From: Alphaproteobacteria bacterium
Lineage (GTDB): Bacteria > Pseudomonadota > Alphaproteobacteria > Rhizobiales > Beijerinckiaceae
Direction of reading: 5' to 3'
Assembly (NCBI GenBank): GCA_021325385.1
Contig: JAJPHH010000181.1
Span: forward strand, 1-32,842
Length of the DNA: 32,842 bases
The translations under genes and the position numbers were made by a program. The notes below the pieces were generated by a model that ran no database searches, was not told where the DNA came from, and worked only from the letters and a program-made list of their open reading frames with translations. The first letter of the stretch is position 1; every line of letters begins with the position of its first letter. This document shows, in pieces, positions 15,707-22,781 of this stretch.

Positions 15707-16735
15707 ATGGCGAAGAGCGACGGCGGGCGCAAGACGGTCAATCTTGCGCTGCAGGGCGGCGGCGCGCATGGGGCTTACACGTGGGGCGTGCTCGACGCGC
15801 TGCTCGAAGACGGGCGCATCGCCTTCGACGCGATCAGCGGGGCCAGCGCCGGCGCGATGAACGCCGTCGCGGCCGCCGAAGGCTTTATCGAAAATGGGCC
15901 GGACGGGGCGCGCCAAAAGCTCCACGATTTCTGGCTGTCCGTCAGCGAGGAGGGCGCGCTGACGCCGATCCAGCGCAAGCTGTTCGACGCGTTTTTTGGC
16001 GCTTTCGCCTTCTCGAGCTCGCCGGCCTACCTTTGGTATGACGCGGTGACGCATTTCGCCAGCCCTTACGAGTTCAATCCGCTCAACATCAATCCGCTGC
16101 GCGATCATCTCGAGAAGGCGATCGATTTCGCAAGGATCAGGGCGAGCGATCACCTGAAGCTGATGATCGCCGCGACCAATGTCTTCACCGGCAAGGGCGT
16201 CATCTTCCGCCGTCACGAATTGACCGCCGACCACATCATGGCTTCGGCCTGTCTACCGCGTTTGTTTCAAGCGGTGGAGATTGACGGCGTGCCGCATTGG
16301 GATGGCGGCTATAGCGGCAATCCGCCGCTCTGGCCGCTCTTCTACGAGACGCACACGGACGATGCGATCATCGTCCAGATCAATCCGATCGAGCGTCGCG
16401 AGACCCCGCGTACCGCGCGCGACATTCTCAATCGCCAGGACGAGATCACCTTCAACAGCCATTTGCTCGCCGAGATGCGCGCCGTCAATTTCGTCACCCG
16501 GCTGATCGACAGGGGCAAGCTGCAGGACGGAGAGTACAAACGGGCGATGCTGCATCGCATCGGCGGCGACGGCAAGCTGGAGACTTTCGGCGCCGGGACC
16601 AAGCTCGACACGTCGTGGCCGTTTTTGAAACGCCTGCGCGATCTCGGCCGCGAATCGGCCAAGGAATGGCTGAACCGGCATTTCGACGATATCGGCGTGC
16701 GCGGCACGCTCGATCTGCCGGCGATCATTTCCTGA
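15707..16735 (+). CDS. Patatin-like phospholipase/esterase, partner of bdhA
   Basis: This 342-residue serine hydrolase has the patatin core. The oxyanion loop is GGGAHG at 17-22, the nucleophile elbow GASAG with Ser47, and the dyad Asp199 in WDGGY. No signal peptide is visible, so it is probably cytoplasmic. It is six bases downstream of bdhA. This pairing recurs in Rhizobiales (from memory) and suggests a role on PHB granules or on membrane lipids during carbon-store turnover; direct evidence is lacking. It could be an intracellular depolymerase or a phospholipase. The C-terminal 100 residues are less typical. Confidence 0.85.
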   Translation: MAKSDGGRKTVNLALQGGGAHGAYTWGVLDALLEDGRIAFDAISGASAGAMNAVAAAEGFIENGPDGARQKLHDFWLSVSEEGALTPIQRKLFDAFFGAFAFSSSPAYLWYDAVTHFASPYEFNPLNINPLRDHLEKAIDFARIRASDHLKLMIAATNVFTGKGVIFRRHELTADHIMASACLPRLFQAVEIDGVPHWDGGYSGNPPLWPLFYETHTDDAIIVQINPIERRETPRTARDILNRQDEITFNSHLLAEMRAVNFVTRLIDRGKLQDGEYKRAMLHRIGGDGKLETFGAGTKLDTSWPFLKRLRDLGRESAKEWLNRHFDDIGVRGTLDLPAIIS

Positions 16736-16754
16736 GATTCGTTTCCCGAAGAGA

Positions 16755-16794
16755 GCCGGCTGCGGTTCGAGACGTACGAACCGGCGGCGCCGGC
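16755..16794 (+). terminator. Long hairpin after the patatin gene
   Basis: GCCGGC (16755-16760) and CGGTTCG (16763-16769) pair with CGAACCG (16777-16783) and GCCGGC (16789-16794), closing on a 7-base loop. The interruption is asymmetric (two bases versus five). It begins 20 bases after the stop and lacks a T-run, so it may end or protect the bdhA-patatin transcript. Confidence 0.45.
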
Positions 16795-16957
16795 CCAGGT
16801 CGCCAGCATCGCGCAGGCGTTGTTTCGACAATCGTTGTCGCTTAACAATGTCGCCGCGAGCGGATCGACGACGCCGCGGGCGGTCGACTGCGGGCGCCAA
16901 GAGAGTCGCCGCTCATTATCGAGCAGCCGCTATTTGCGCGCCAAAAGGCAGGCGAGG

Positions 16958-17743
16958 ATGGAAATGATCGAAGGCGGAATCGTTGCTTCCCTCGCGCGGC
17001 GGATCAGAGGCGGCGAGCCGGTCTTCGCGGCCTGGGTCGGCATCAACGAACCGATGATCGCCGAGCAGCTCGCCCGCGACGGCTTCGACGCCGTGGTCAT
17101 GGAGATGCAGCACGGCGCCGTCGATGTCGCCGGCGCCCTGCGCGGCGTCGCGGCGGCGGCGCTCGGCGGCAAGCCGGCGATCGTGCGCATTCCGATCGGC
17201 GATTTTTCGACCGCCTCGCGGGTGATCGACGCCGGCGCGGCGGCGGTGATCGCGCCGATGATCAACAGCGGCGCCGAGGCGCGCCAATTCGCCGATTTCA
17301 TGAAGTTTCCGCCGCTCGGCCAACGCAGCTGGGGGCCGCGCGCCGTGCTGCCGCTTACCGGCTACGAGCCGGCCGACTATTTGCGCAACGCCAACGCCTT
17401 CACCTTGGCGATCGCCATGGTCGAGACGCGTGAAGCCATGGCGGCGCTCGACGACATTTTGGCGACGCCTGGGATAGACGGCATCTTTGTCGGCCCGTCC
17501 GATCTTTCGATCGCGCTCAGCAATGGCGAGGTCGTCGACGCCCAGAGCCCGGCGGTGGACGCGGCTTTGACCAAGGTCGCCGCCGCCGCCAAGGCGCATG
17601 GCAAGTTCGCCGCCGCTTTCTGCCATAGCGGCGAAAGGGCGAATGAAGTGGCGCGTCGCGGTTTTTCGCTTTGCTCAGTCGCCACCGATCAATTGCTGCT
17701 ACGCTTGGCAGCGCGGCAGGAATTAGCCAAAGCGCGCGCTTGA
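16958..17743 (+). CDS. HpcH/HpaI-family aldolase (2-oxo-acid class II aldolase)
   Basis: This 261-residue TIM-barrel aldolase should cleave a 4-hydroxy-2-oxo acid to pyruvate and an aldehyde with a divalent metal. Catalytic and metal residues are visible: His52 (MEMQHG), Arg77 (IVRIP), Glu156 (AMVETRE) and Asp182 (VGPSDLS). The usual family start is MEMIEGG at 16958, with GGCGAGG directly upstream; an ATG two codons later is possible. A longer frame from 16820 covers non-coding sequence. Related enzymes act on 4-hydroxy-2-oxoheptanedioate, 2-keto-3-deoxy-rhamnonate or glucarate intermediates. It has no catabolic neighbours on either side, so the substrate is open. Confidence 0.87.
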   Translation: MEMIEGGIVASLARRIRGGEPVFAAWVGINEPMIAEQLARDGFDAVVMEMQHGAVDVAGALRGVAAAALGGKPAIVRIPIGDFSTASRVIDAGAAAVIAPMINSGAEARQFADFMKFPPLGQRSWGPRAVLPLTGYEPADYLRNANAFTLAIAMVETREAMAALDDILATPGIDGIFVGPSDLSIALSNGEVVDAQSPAVDAALTKVAAAAKAHGKFAAAFCHSGERANEVARRGFSLCSVATDQLLLRLAARQELAKARA

Positions 17744-17829
17744 CGCGCTCCCCTCCAAAAGCTTTCTGCTTGTTTGGTTTGCGGCGGCGAACACTTGGCC
17801 GCGGCGTCTCGCCGCACATCATGCATATT

Positions 17830-17853
17830 TCACATGCGATAGTTCTAATGTGA
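17830..17853. promoter_or_regulatory. TCACAT-N12-ATGTGA inverted repeat
   Basis: TCACAT (17830-17835) and ATGTGA (17848-17853) are perfect inverted arms 12 bases apart, about 106 bp upstream of the -35 box at 17959. It is the reverse orientation of a CRP-type half-site pair, so a CRP assignment is not supported. It may bind an unknown regulator. Confidence 0.3.
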
Positions 17854-17958
17854 GCAAATTTGAACGCCATTATCGATCAATTAACCGAAACAAACCATCT
17901 ATCCTGTCTGAAACGCCGGTTTTTCATGCAATTTTCGCATATCATGCTGCGATGCACC

Positions 17959-17987
17959 TTGACTTGTGCGACGCAACATCGTATCTA
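17959..17987 (+). promoter_or_regulatory. Near-consensus sigma-70 promoter of the DUF1127 gene
   Basis: TTGACT (17959-17964) and TATCTA (17982-17987) are separated by exactly 17 bases. This is the best promoter match I found in the window. Transcription would start near 17994, leaving a leader of about 90 bases before the ATG at 18084. Confidence 0.7.
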
Positions 17988-18083
17988 GGCCGCGGTCTCG
18001 GAGAAGAAACGTCCAGGGTGTAATGAAATCGTCGATCAGCTTCTCGGCTGGTTCGACGAGACTTAGCGAGAAGGAGATCGAAT

Positions 18084-18239
18084 ATGAAGCTCGCCTTCAT
18101 TACCCGTTACCTGGAAGAGCGTCGCCGTTACTGGAAAGTTCTGCACGAATTGTCGGCCTATACGGACCGCGAACTTCAGGACATCGGCATCGACCGCGCC
18201 GACATCGTCCACATCGCCCGGCAGGCCGCCCGCTGCTAA
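18084..18239 (+). CDS. DUF1127 (YjiS-like) micro-protein, 51 residues
   Basis: The small frame begins MKLAFITRYLEERRRYW and ends IVHIARQAARC. It has the DUF1127 pattern: an Arg-rich first helix with a W-K-V-L-x-E-L segment, then the signature TDRELQDIGIDRADI. AAGGAG lies seven bases before the ATG. Alphaproteobacterial DUF1127 proteins are small, basic and highly expressed. Some have been linked to RNA binding, small-RNA turnover and phosphate/carbon adaptation (Rhodobacter and Agrobacterium work, from memory). The gene stands alone behind a strong promoter and is followed by hairpins. It is easily missed because of its length. Confidence 0.9.
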   Translation: MKLAFITRYLEERRRYWKVLHELSAYTDRELQDIGIDRADIVHIARQAARC

Positions 18240-18311
18240 GAGCGGGGCGCCTCCCCGAGGAACGCGAGTCGGTCTGTCCATCGGGCTGGATTCCGCGGCC
18301 AATGAACCCGC

Positions 18312-18363
18312 GCGACGGCGCTGCTTCGCCGTCGCCGCGGCTCTGGATTTTCGCAGCCAGAGC
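18312..18363 (+). terminator. Tandem hairpins downstream of the DUF1127 gene
   Basis: GCGACGGCG (18312-18320) pairs with CGCCGTCGC (18327-18335) over a 6-base loop. GCTCTGG (18340-18346) pairs with CCAGAGC (18357-18363) over a 10-base loop. Both stems are perfect. They lie 72-124 bases after the stop and have no T-run, and probably define the 3' end of the short transcript. Confidence 0.5.
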
Positions 18364-18419
18364 GTAAGTCGGGCCACGCCCGGGTCGACTTTCGTCGCAA
18401 TTGACAAGCAGGCTTCGCG

Positions 18420-18458
18420 TGACGCGCTAATCATGTCGCGAATCATAATAACGCGTCA
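18420..18458. promoter_or_regulatory. Candidate regulatory site upstream of the lactate permease
   Basis: TGACGCG (18420-18426) and CGCGTCA (18452-18458) are perfect inverted arms. Between them AATCAT occurs twice as a direct repeat 12 bases apart (from 18429 and 18441). A TTGACA hexamer sits at 18401-18406, without a good -10 at normal spacing. The site ends about 12 bases before the start codon, so it would also affect the mRNA leader. Confidence 0.35.
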
Positions 18459-18470
18459 TGAGGAAACGCC

Positions 18471-20102
18471 ATGTTCACGCAAGTGATTGACCCGCTGGGC
18501 AATCTTGCGCTGACCTGCATCGTCGCGCTGATCCCCGTCTGCCTGCTTCTGATCCTGCTGGCGATCCTGCGGGTCACCGCCTGGGCCGCGGTGCTGATCG
18601 GCGCCATTGTCACCTTCATCCTCGCCGTCGCCGTCTGGCGCATGCCGCTCGGCGAGGGCGGCCGCGCCTATCTCTATGGCGCCGCGACCGGCGTCTGGAG
18701 CGTCGATTGGATCGTGCTCTGGGGCGTCGTCCTCTTCAACACATTGACCGTCACCGGCGTTTTCGAGACATTCCGGCGCTGGCTGATTTCGCAAGCCACG
18801 CCTGACGTGCGCGTTCAGACGATGCTGTTCGCTTGGGCTTTCGGCGCGCTGCTCGAGGGCCTGGTCGGCTTCGGCTATCCATGGGCGTTCGTTGCGCCGA
18901 TTTTGATCTCGCTCGGCCTCGCCGATCTCGACGCGATCCGCGTCGCGGCGATCGCGAACAACGCGCCGGTCTCGTATGGCGCGCTCGGCGCGCCGATCAT
19001 CGCCATCGCCGCGGTCACCGGCTATCCGCTCCTTCATCTCTCGGCTTCGGTCGGCTCGATCGTCGCCGTCCTCGCTCTGCTGCCGCCTTGGGTGCTGATC
19101 TATCTGGTCTCCGGCAAGGAAGGCTTCAAAGACGGCTGGCCGCTCGCCATTGTCGGCTCGCTCGGCTACATCGTCGGCCAATATCCAGTCGCCGTCTATC
19201 TCGGGCCGTACCTGCCCGACGTCTCCGGCTCGATCGTCTGCTTCGCGGCGCTGCTGGCTTTGCTCTCGGTCTGGAAGCCGAGACGCGTGCTCGGCTATGG
19301 CGGCGTTCCGCTGAGCACGGAGGCGCTCGCCGCGACGCCGAAAGGGGAGGCCCTCTCAAAGAATGACGTCATGATCGCCTGGGCGCCTTTCCTTGTGCTG
19401 ATCGTGATCGTCACGCTATGGACCGGGCCGTGGTCGCCGCTGCCGAAATTCGTACTCTATTCAGCGAAGGTTACGGCGACGGCGGCCGAGACAAACGCGC
19501 CGGTGGCGGCGGCGTTCAATTTCGCGCCGTTCATCGGCGGCTCGGCCATTCTCGCCTCCTGGATCGTCGTCGCCGCGCTGTTGGCGGCGGTCGGCAAGCT
19601 GAGGTTCGATCAGTTTGGCGAAATCTTCGCCAGGACATTCCATCAGGTCTGGGGCGCCTTCCTGGTCGGGATTTTCATTTTCGGCCTCGCCTATGTGTTC
19701 AATTTTTCCGGAATGGCCGCCTCGCTCGCTAAAGGATTCTCGGCCCTCGGCTCAGGCTTCATCGTGGTCGGCCCGATCCTCGGCTTTATCGGCGTGGCGC
19801 TGTCCGGCTCGAACACGTCGACCAACGCGATGTTCGGCAAGTTCCAGGCGCTCGTCGGCGCGCAGCTCGGCATGCCGCCGCTGCTTCTGCCAAGCCTCAA
19901 TTCGGTCGGCGCCGAGATCGGCAAGCCGATCGCGCCGCAAACGGCGAGCGTCGGCGTCTCGACCAGCCGGTTCGTCCGCAACGAGGGCGAGGTGATCCGC
20001 CACAATCTCGGCTGGACGCTGATCCTGCTCGCCTATCTGATTATTATCGGCATCGGCTTCTATTGGGCGGGCGCCGGCGTGATGACTTTGCCGAAGCCTT
20101 GA
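18471..20102 (+). CDS. lctP: L-lactate permease (LctP family)
   Basis: This 543-residue inner-membrane transporter should import L-lactate, and possibly glycolate or D-lactate, with protons. About twelve to fourteen hydrophobic segments are visible. Family-typical parts are LEGLVGFGYPWAFVAPIL, NNAPVSYGALGAPI and GSNTSTNAMFGKFQ near residue 450. The C-terminal block ends GKPIAPQTASVGVSTS, also a hallmark of the family. GAGGAAA lies 6-7 bases before the ATG. No lactate dehydrogenase is adjacent, so it forms a single-gene unit here or is followed by the ATC-hydrolase-like gene after 87 bp. Confidence 0.93.
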   Translation: MFTQVIDPLGNLALTCIVALIPVCLLLILLAILRVTAWAAVLIGAIVTFILAVAVWRMPLGEGGRAYLYGAATGVWSVDWIVLWGVVLFNTLTVTGVFETFRRWLISQATPDVRVQTMLFAWAFGALLEGLVGFGYPWAFVAPILISLGLADLDAIRVAAIANNAPVSYGALGAPIIAIAAVTGYPLLHLSASVGSIVAVLALLPPWVLIYLVSGKEGFKDGWPLAIVGSLGYIVGQYPVAVYLGPYLPDVSGSIVCFAALLALLSVWKPRRVLGYGGVPLSTEALAATPKGEALSKNDVMIAWAPFLVLIVIVTLWTGPWSPLPKFVLYSAKVTATAAETNAPVAAAFNFAPFIGGSAILASWIVVAALLAAVGKLRFDQFGEIFARTFHQVWGAFLVGIFIFGLAYVFNFSGMAASLAKGFSALGSGFIVVGPILGFIGVALSGSNTSTNAMFGKFQALVGAQLGMPPLLLPSLNSVGAEIGKPIAPQTASVGVSTSRFVRNEGEVIRHNLGWTLILLAYLIIIGIGFYWAGAGVMTLPKP

Positions 20103-20189
20103 GCCGCCCATGATAACGCGCCGCCGGACGCCTATTTTTTCGAAATACTCGCGGGAGTTCCCTGCGGCGGCGGGAAGGAAACGCTTTCG

Positions 20190-20726
20190 ATGAGCGATGT
20201 CGCGTCACAACAGGCAGAGACTTCGGCCGCGCCGGCAAGCCCGGACGAAATGGGCATTCTCGCCCGACGCCGCATCGAGGCGGCGATCATCAAGCCGATC
20301 TACGAGGAGATGCGCCGCGAGGTCGGCGAAACGCGAGCAAAGGAAATCTTGCGGCGAGCGATCCGGGCGGCTGCGATCGAATCAGGCAGGGCGCTCGCCG
20401 CACGGGCGCCGGGCGGCGCGGATTTGAAGTCGTTTCAGGACATCCAGCATCTCTGGACCAAGGACGACGCGCTGCGCATCGAGGTGCTGGAGGCGAACGA
20501 GCAAGTCTTCGACTTCAACGTCACCCGGTGCCGCTACGCCGAGACCTATCGCGAAATGGGCCTCGGCGAGATCGGCCATCTCCTATCCTGCAATCGCGAC
20601 GGCGCGTTCTGCGAGGGCTATAACCCGGCGATCAAGCTCGAGCGGACGCAGACCATCATGGGCGGCGCGAGCCATTGCGATTTCCGCTATCGCTTCGAAA
20701 GCACGAAGGGCGAGCGGAAAGAATAA
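20190..20726 (+). CDS. L-2-amino-thiazoline-4-carboxylate hydrolase-family protein
   Basis: This 178-residue protein matches the ATC hydrolase family, named after an enzyme opening the thiazoline ring on the way to L-cysteine. The family signature is the C-terminal CNRDGAFCEGYNP and ERTQTIMGGASHCDFRY. Conserved-looking cysteines are Cys114, Cys134, Cys141 and Cys163. The first 20 residues are low-complexity and poorly conserved. AAGGAAA lies about ten bases before the ATG at 20190. Many members of this family are not proven hydrolases, so the substrate is uncertain. It lies 87 bp after the lactate permease with no obvious functional link. Confidence 0.78.
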   Translation: MSDVASQQAETSAAPASPDEMGILARRRIEAAIIKPIYEEMRREVGETRAKEILRRAIRAAAIESGRALAARAPGGADLKSFQDIQHLWTKDDALRIEVLEANEQVFDFNVTRCRYAETYREMGLGEIGHLLSCNRDGAFCEGYNPAIKLERTQTIMGGASHCDFRYRFESTKGERKE

Positions 20727-20819
20727 AGCGCCGCCATCCGCAGAAACCGGACCGAGCGCACCCGAGCGCACGGGTCCCGCTTGACCGCCGCGCCGATTCC
20801 AGTAGTTTTCATCGCCGCC

Positions 20820-20893
20820 GCGGGCGTAGTTCAATGGTAGAACGGCAGCTTCCCAAGCTGCATACGAGGGTTCGATTCCCTTCGCCCGCTCCA
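20820..20893 (+). tRNA. tRNA-Gly (anticodon CCC)
   Basis: The 74-base gene folds as a complete cloverleaf. The acceptor arm is GCGGGCG with CGCCCGC, the D arm GTTC with GAAC, and the anticodon arm GCAGC-TTCCCAA-GCTGC. The T arm is GAGGG-TTCGATT-CCCTT, followed by discriminator T and an encoded CCA. Positions 34-36 of the anticodon loop are CCC, which reads GGG glycine codons. Confidence 0.96.
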
Positions 20894-20997
20894 AAGTTTA
20901 TTCTCAGTCGGAACGCGCGGACCTCGCCAACGCGCTCGAAGCGTTTTCGGCTTCTCCGGCCTCGATTGCGTCGATCGCGATTGTCGCCGCTGCGTCG

Positions 20998-21930
20998 TCA
21001 TAGGTACCGGCGCCAGGTCAGCGACGCGAGGAACGCCATCGTCCGTCGCGTCCGCTCCGGCGGCCGACGATTCGACGTCCGCACCATCCATAGCGGCTCC
21101 TCTGGGATGCGCCAGTTGCGCAGAATTTCGACGAGGCGGCCGCTCGCGAGTTCGTCGCCCATGATCCAGGCCGGCCCCCAGCTGACGCCGAAACCTTCGC
21201 AGACCAACGCCAGCGTCGCATGGGCGTCGTCGCAGACATGCTTGGGCTTCGGCGCGTAGCGCAGGCTTTCGCCATCGGGACCGGCGAAGCGCCACGCCAG
21301 CAACTGGCCGGTCGCGGGATTGCGGAAGCCGACATGGTCGTGGCCGTCGAGTTCCGCCGGAGCGGACGGGACGCCGCGCGCCGCCAGATAGGCCGGAGAC
21401 GCGCAGGCGATCCACGGGATCGAGGCGAGCCGCTGCGCCTGATGACCGGGCCACGCATCGAGCGGCCCGGAGCGCACCGCGATGTCGACGCCCTCTGCCG
21501 CGAGATCGAGGATTTCGTTGCGAAATTTGAGTTCGATCCGGATTTCCGGATTCTTGTCGAGGAAGGCGGGCAGACGGGGCAGGATACAGGCGCGTGCGAA
21601 GGAGGTGGGCGCGGTCACGCAGACGCGACCGCCGCCGCCTCCCGCCGCGATCTCCCCGAGGGCGGCTTCGAAGCCTTCCAGCCGCTCCAGCAGCGCGCGA
21701 CCCGCCTCCATGAGCCTGTCGCCTTCCTCGGTCAGCGCGATGGAATGGGTCGTGCGGTGCAGCAGGCGCACGCCATGGGCGCGCTCGAAGCGGAGGATCG
21801 CCTTCGACATCGCCGAGGTTGTCGTCCCCGCCCGCCGCGCCGCCTCCGCAAAGGAGCCCGCCTGGACGACGCGGACGAACGCGGCCATTCCTGTGAGATC
21901 AGGCAATGCCGATGTGGACATATTGTCCAC
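20998..21930 (-). CDS. LysR-family transcriptional regulator
   Basis: This 310-residue regulator has an N-terminal winged helix-turn-helix (about residues 12-70, with AEAARRAGTTTSAMSKAILRFE in two helices) and a C-terminal type II periplasmic-binding-like effector domain. GVDIAVRSGPL and GVSWGPAWIM are typical of the CrgA/DsdC-type branch. The frame begins at GTG 21930; an ATG three codons later (21921) is an equally good start. Both fall in a 17-bp palindrome. It is divergent from a small DUF1330-like gene at 22034, which is its probable target. The effector is unknown. Confidence 0.88.
   Translation of the reverse strand: MDNMSTSALPDLTGMAAFVRVVQAGSFAEAARRAGTTTSAMSKAILRFERAHGVRLLHRTTHSIALTEEGDRLMEAGRALLERLEGFEAALGEIAAGGGGGRVCVTAPTSFARACILPRLPAFLDKNPEIRIELKFRNEILDLAAEGVDIAVRSGPLDAWPGHQAQRLASIPWIACASPAYLAARGVPSAPAELDGHDHVGFRNPATGQLLAWRFAGPDGESLRYAPKPKHVCDDAHATLALVCEGFGVSWGPAWIMGDELASGRLVEILRNWRIPEEPLWMVRTSNRRPPERTRRTMAFLASLTWRRYL
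21914..21930. promoter_or_regulatory. 17-bp palindrome over the LysR start codon
   Basis: GTGGACATATTGTCCAC is a perfect 7+3+7 palindrome covering both possible LysR start codons. LysR proteins often repress their own gene from a site overlapping the promoter or start. The site is 104 bp from the divergent gene, within the range for LysR activation. Confidence 0.5.
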
Positions 21931-22033
21931 ACTATCCTGACGCGGTCGCAGCTACAAGCGCAGCCGCGCCAGCGCCAGTTTGGGCGCGCCGGCGGCTTGA
22001 ACGCCCCGCGCCGGCGCAACCGAAGGACTCCTC

Positions 22034-22447
22034 ATGAAGACCCGTGAAATCCATCTCGACGCTTTGGACGCGGCCGAACGCAGCCTGCCGCCGAACCGGC
22101 CCATCTACATGCTGAACTTGCTGCGCTATCGCGATGAGGCGCTCTATGACGACCGCCCCGGCGAGCGGCCCTGCACGGGGCGGGAGGCTTGGCGCGAGCG
22201 CTACGTCCCCGCCTTCCGGCGTCTCGCGGCGGGCCTGCCGGTCCAGCGCGTGTTCTTCGGGTCAGTGCTGGCCAAGATCGTCGGGCCGGACGGCGCGCAA
22301 TGGCACGATGCGGCGCTCAACGAATACGCCGATTTCGCGACCTTCCGCTCCGTGGTCGATTCCGACGCCTACCGCCGGGAAGCCGCCCCGCACCGCCATG
22401 CGGCGCTCGACGATTTCCGTTTATTTGCGCTGGTGAAGGCGATGTAG
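22034..22447 (+). CDS. DUF1330-like small protein (ferredoxin-like alpha/beta barrel), function unknown
   Basis: This 137-residue protein has no signal peptide. The segments PIYMLNLLRYRDEA, RVFFGSVLAKIVGP and a C-terminal WHDAALNEYADFATFRSVVDSDAY (read as two pieces) resemble the DUF1330/dimeric alpha-beta barrel group. That group has a strand-helix pattern ending in 'EY-x-S/D-x-x-F...Y'. Members include small monooxygenase- or isomerase-like proteins, but function cannot be assigned here. AAGGAC lies about 7 bases before the ATG. It is the only gene divergent from the LysR regulator, which suggests a single-gene regulon induced by a small molecule. Confidence 0.65.
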   Translation: MKTREIHLDALDAAERSLPPNRPIYMLNLLRYRDEALYDDRPGERPCTGREAWRERYVPAFRRLAAGLPVQRVFFGSVLAKIVGPDGAQWHDAALNEYADFATFRSVVDSDAYRREAAPHRHAALDDFRLFALVKAM

Positions 22448-22781
22448 AGTACGGCTCCGGCGCGAGGCGAGCGTCGAGCGCTTGACCGCTCGCCGCCCTG
22501 AGCACAGGCGGCAGGCCGCGGATTTGTTCATACGGATCGCGGCGCGCGCCTTGCTGGCTCTCGCCTTCGGCTTGAGCGTATCCGGCTGTTCGAACATGCG
22601 GCGTCGGCGTTTCGTACCGACGCAGCATAGCCGCCATGACGAGGCAGGCGTCAAATTACGGCCCAGTGCGTGGACCTACCGTTACGATTGGCGCGCGTTT
22701 TCCTGCGCGCCGTCCCGCGCTCGGCGTGATGGCCAAACCGGGGCGATTGTGCGGCAGCCCGGCATGGCTAAGCTCCGCCGC
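22448..22781. other. Mostly gene-free stretch with a possible lipoprotein remnant
   Basis: This 334-bp gap lies between the DUF1330-like gene and the second LysR gene. A plus-strand frame from TTG 22482 reads ALLALAFGLSVSGCSNM, which looks like a lipoprotein signal with lipobox VSGC. The frame then loses any protein-like character and runs antisense into the LysR gene to 22976. There is no good ribosome-binding site. It may be a decayed small lipoprotein gene or chance. No terminator or palindrome stands out. Confidence 0.25.

Larger units (their letters stand above)
17744..18083. other. Gene-free AT-richer region upstream of the DUF1127 gene
   Basis: These 340 bp contain no credible gene and are clearly more AT-rich than their surroundings from about 17815 to 17960. 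They hold an inverted repeat at 17830-17853 and the DUF1127 promoter at 17959-17987, each listed separately. The length of the region suggests more than one regulatory input. Confidence 0.5.

Noticed and set aside
14846..16234. 462-codon minus-strand frame opposite bdhA and patatin
   Set aside because: It spans two well-supported genes on the other strand and shows no domain.
17830..17853. CRP or FNR site upstream of the DUF1127 gene
   Set aside because: The half-sites are in the wrong orientation for CRP (TGTGA-N6-TCACA) and the spacing is 12.
20583..20894. Minus-strand frame containing GIEPSYAAWEAAVLPLNY
   Set aside because: This is the well-known spurious frame antisense to a tRNA-Gly gene; it also overlaps the ATC-hydrolase gene.
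20831..21454. Minus-strand frame of 207 codons ending RRESNPRMQLGKLPFYH
   Set aside because: It runs out of frame through the LysR gene and ends antisense to the tRNA; the ending is another common tRNA-antisense artefact.
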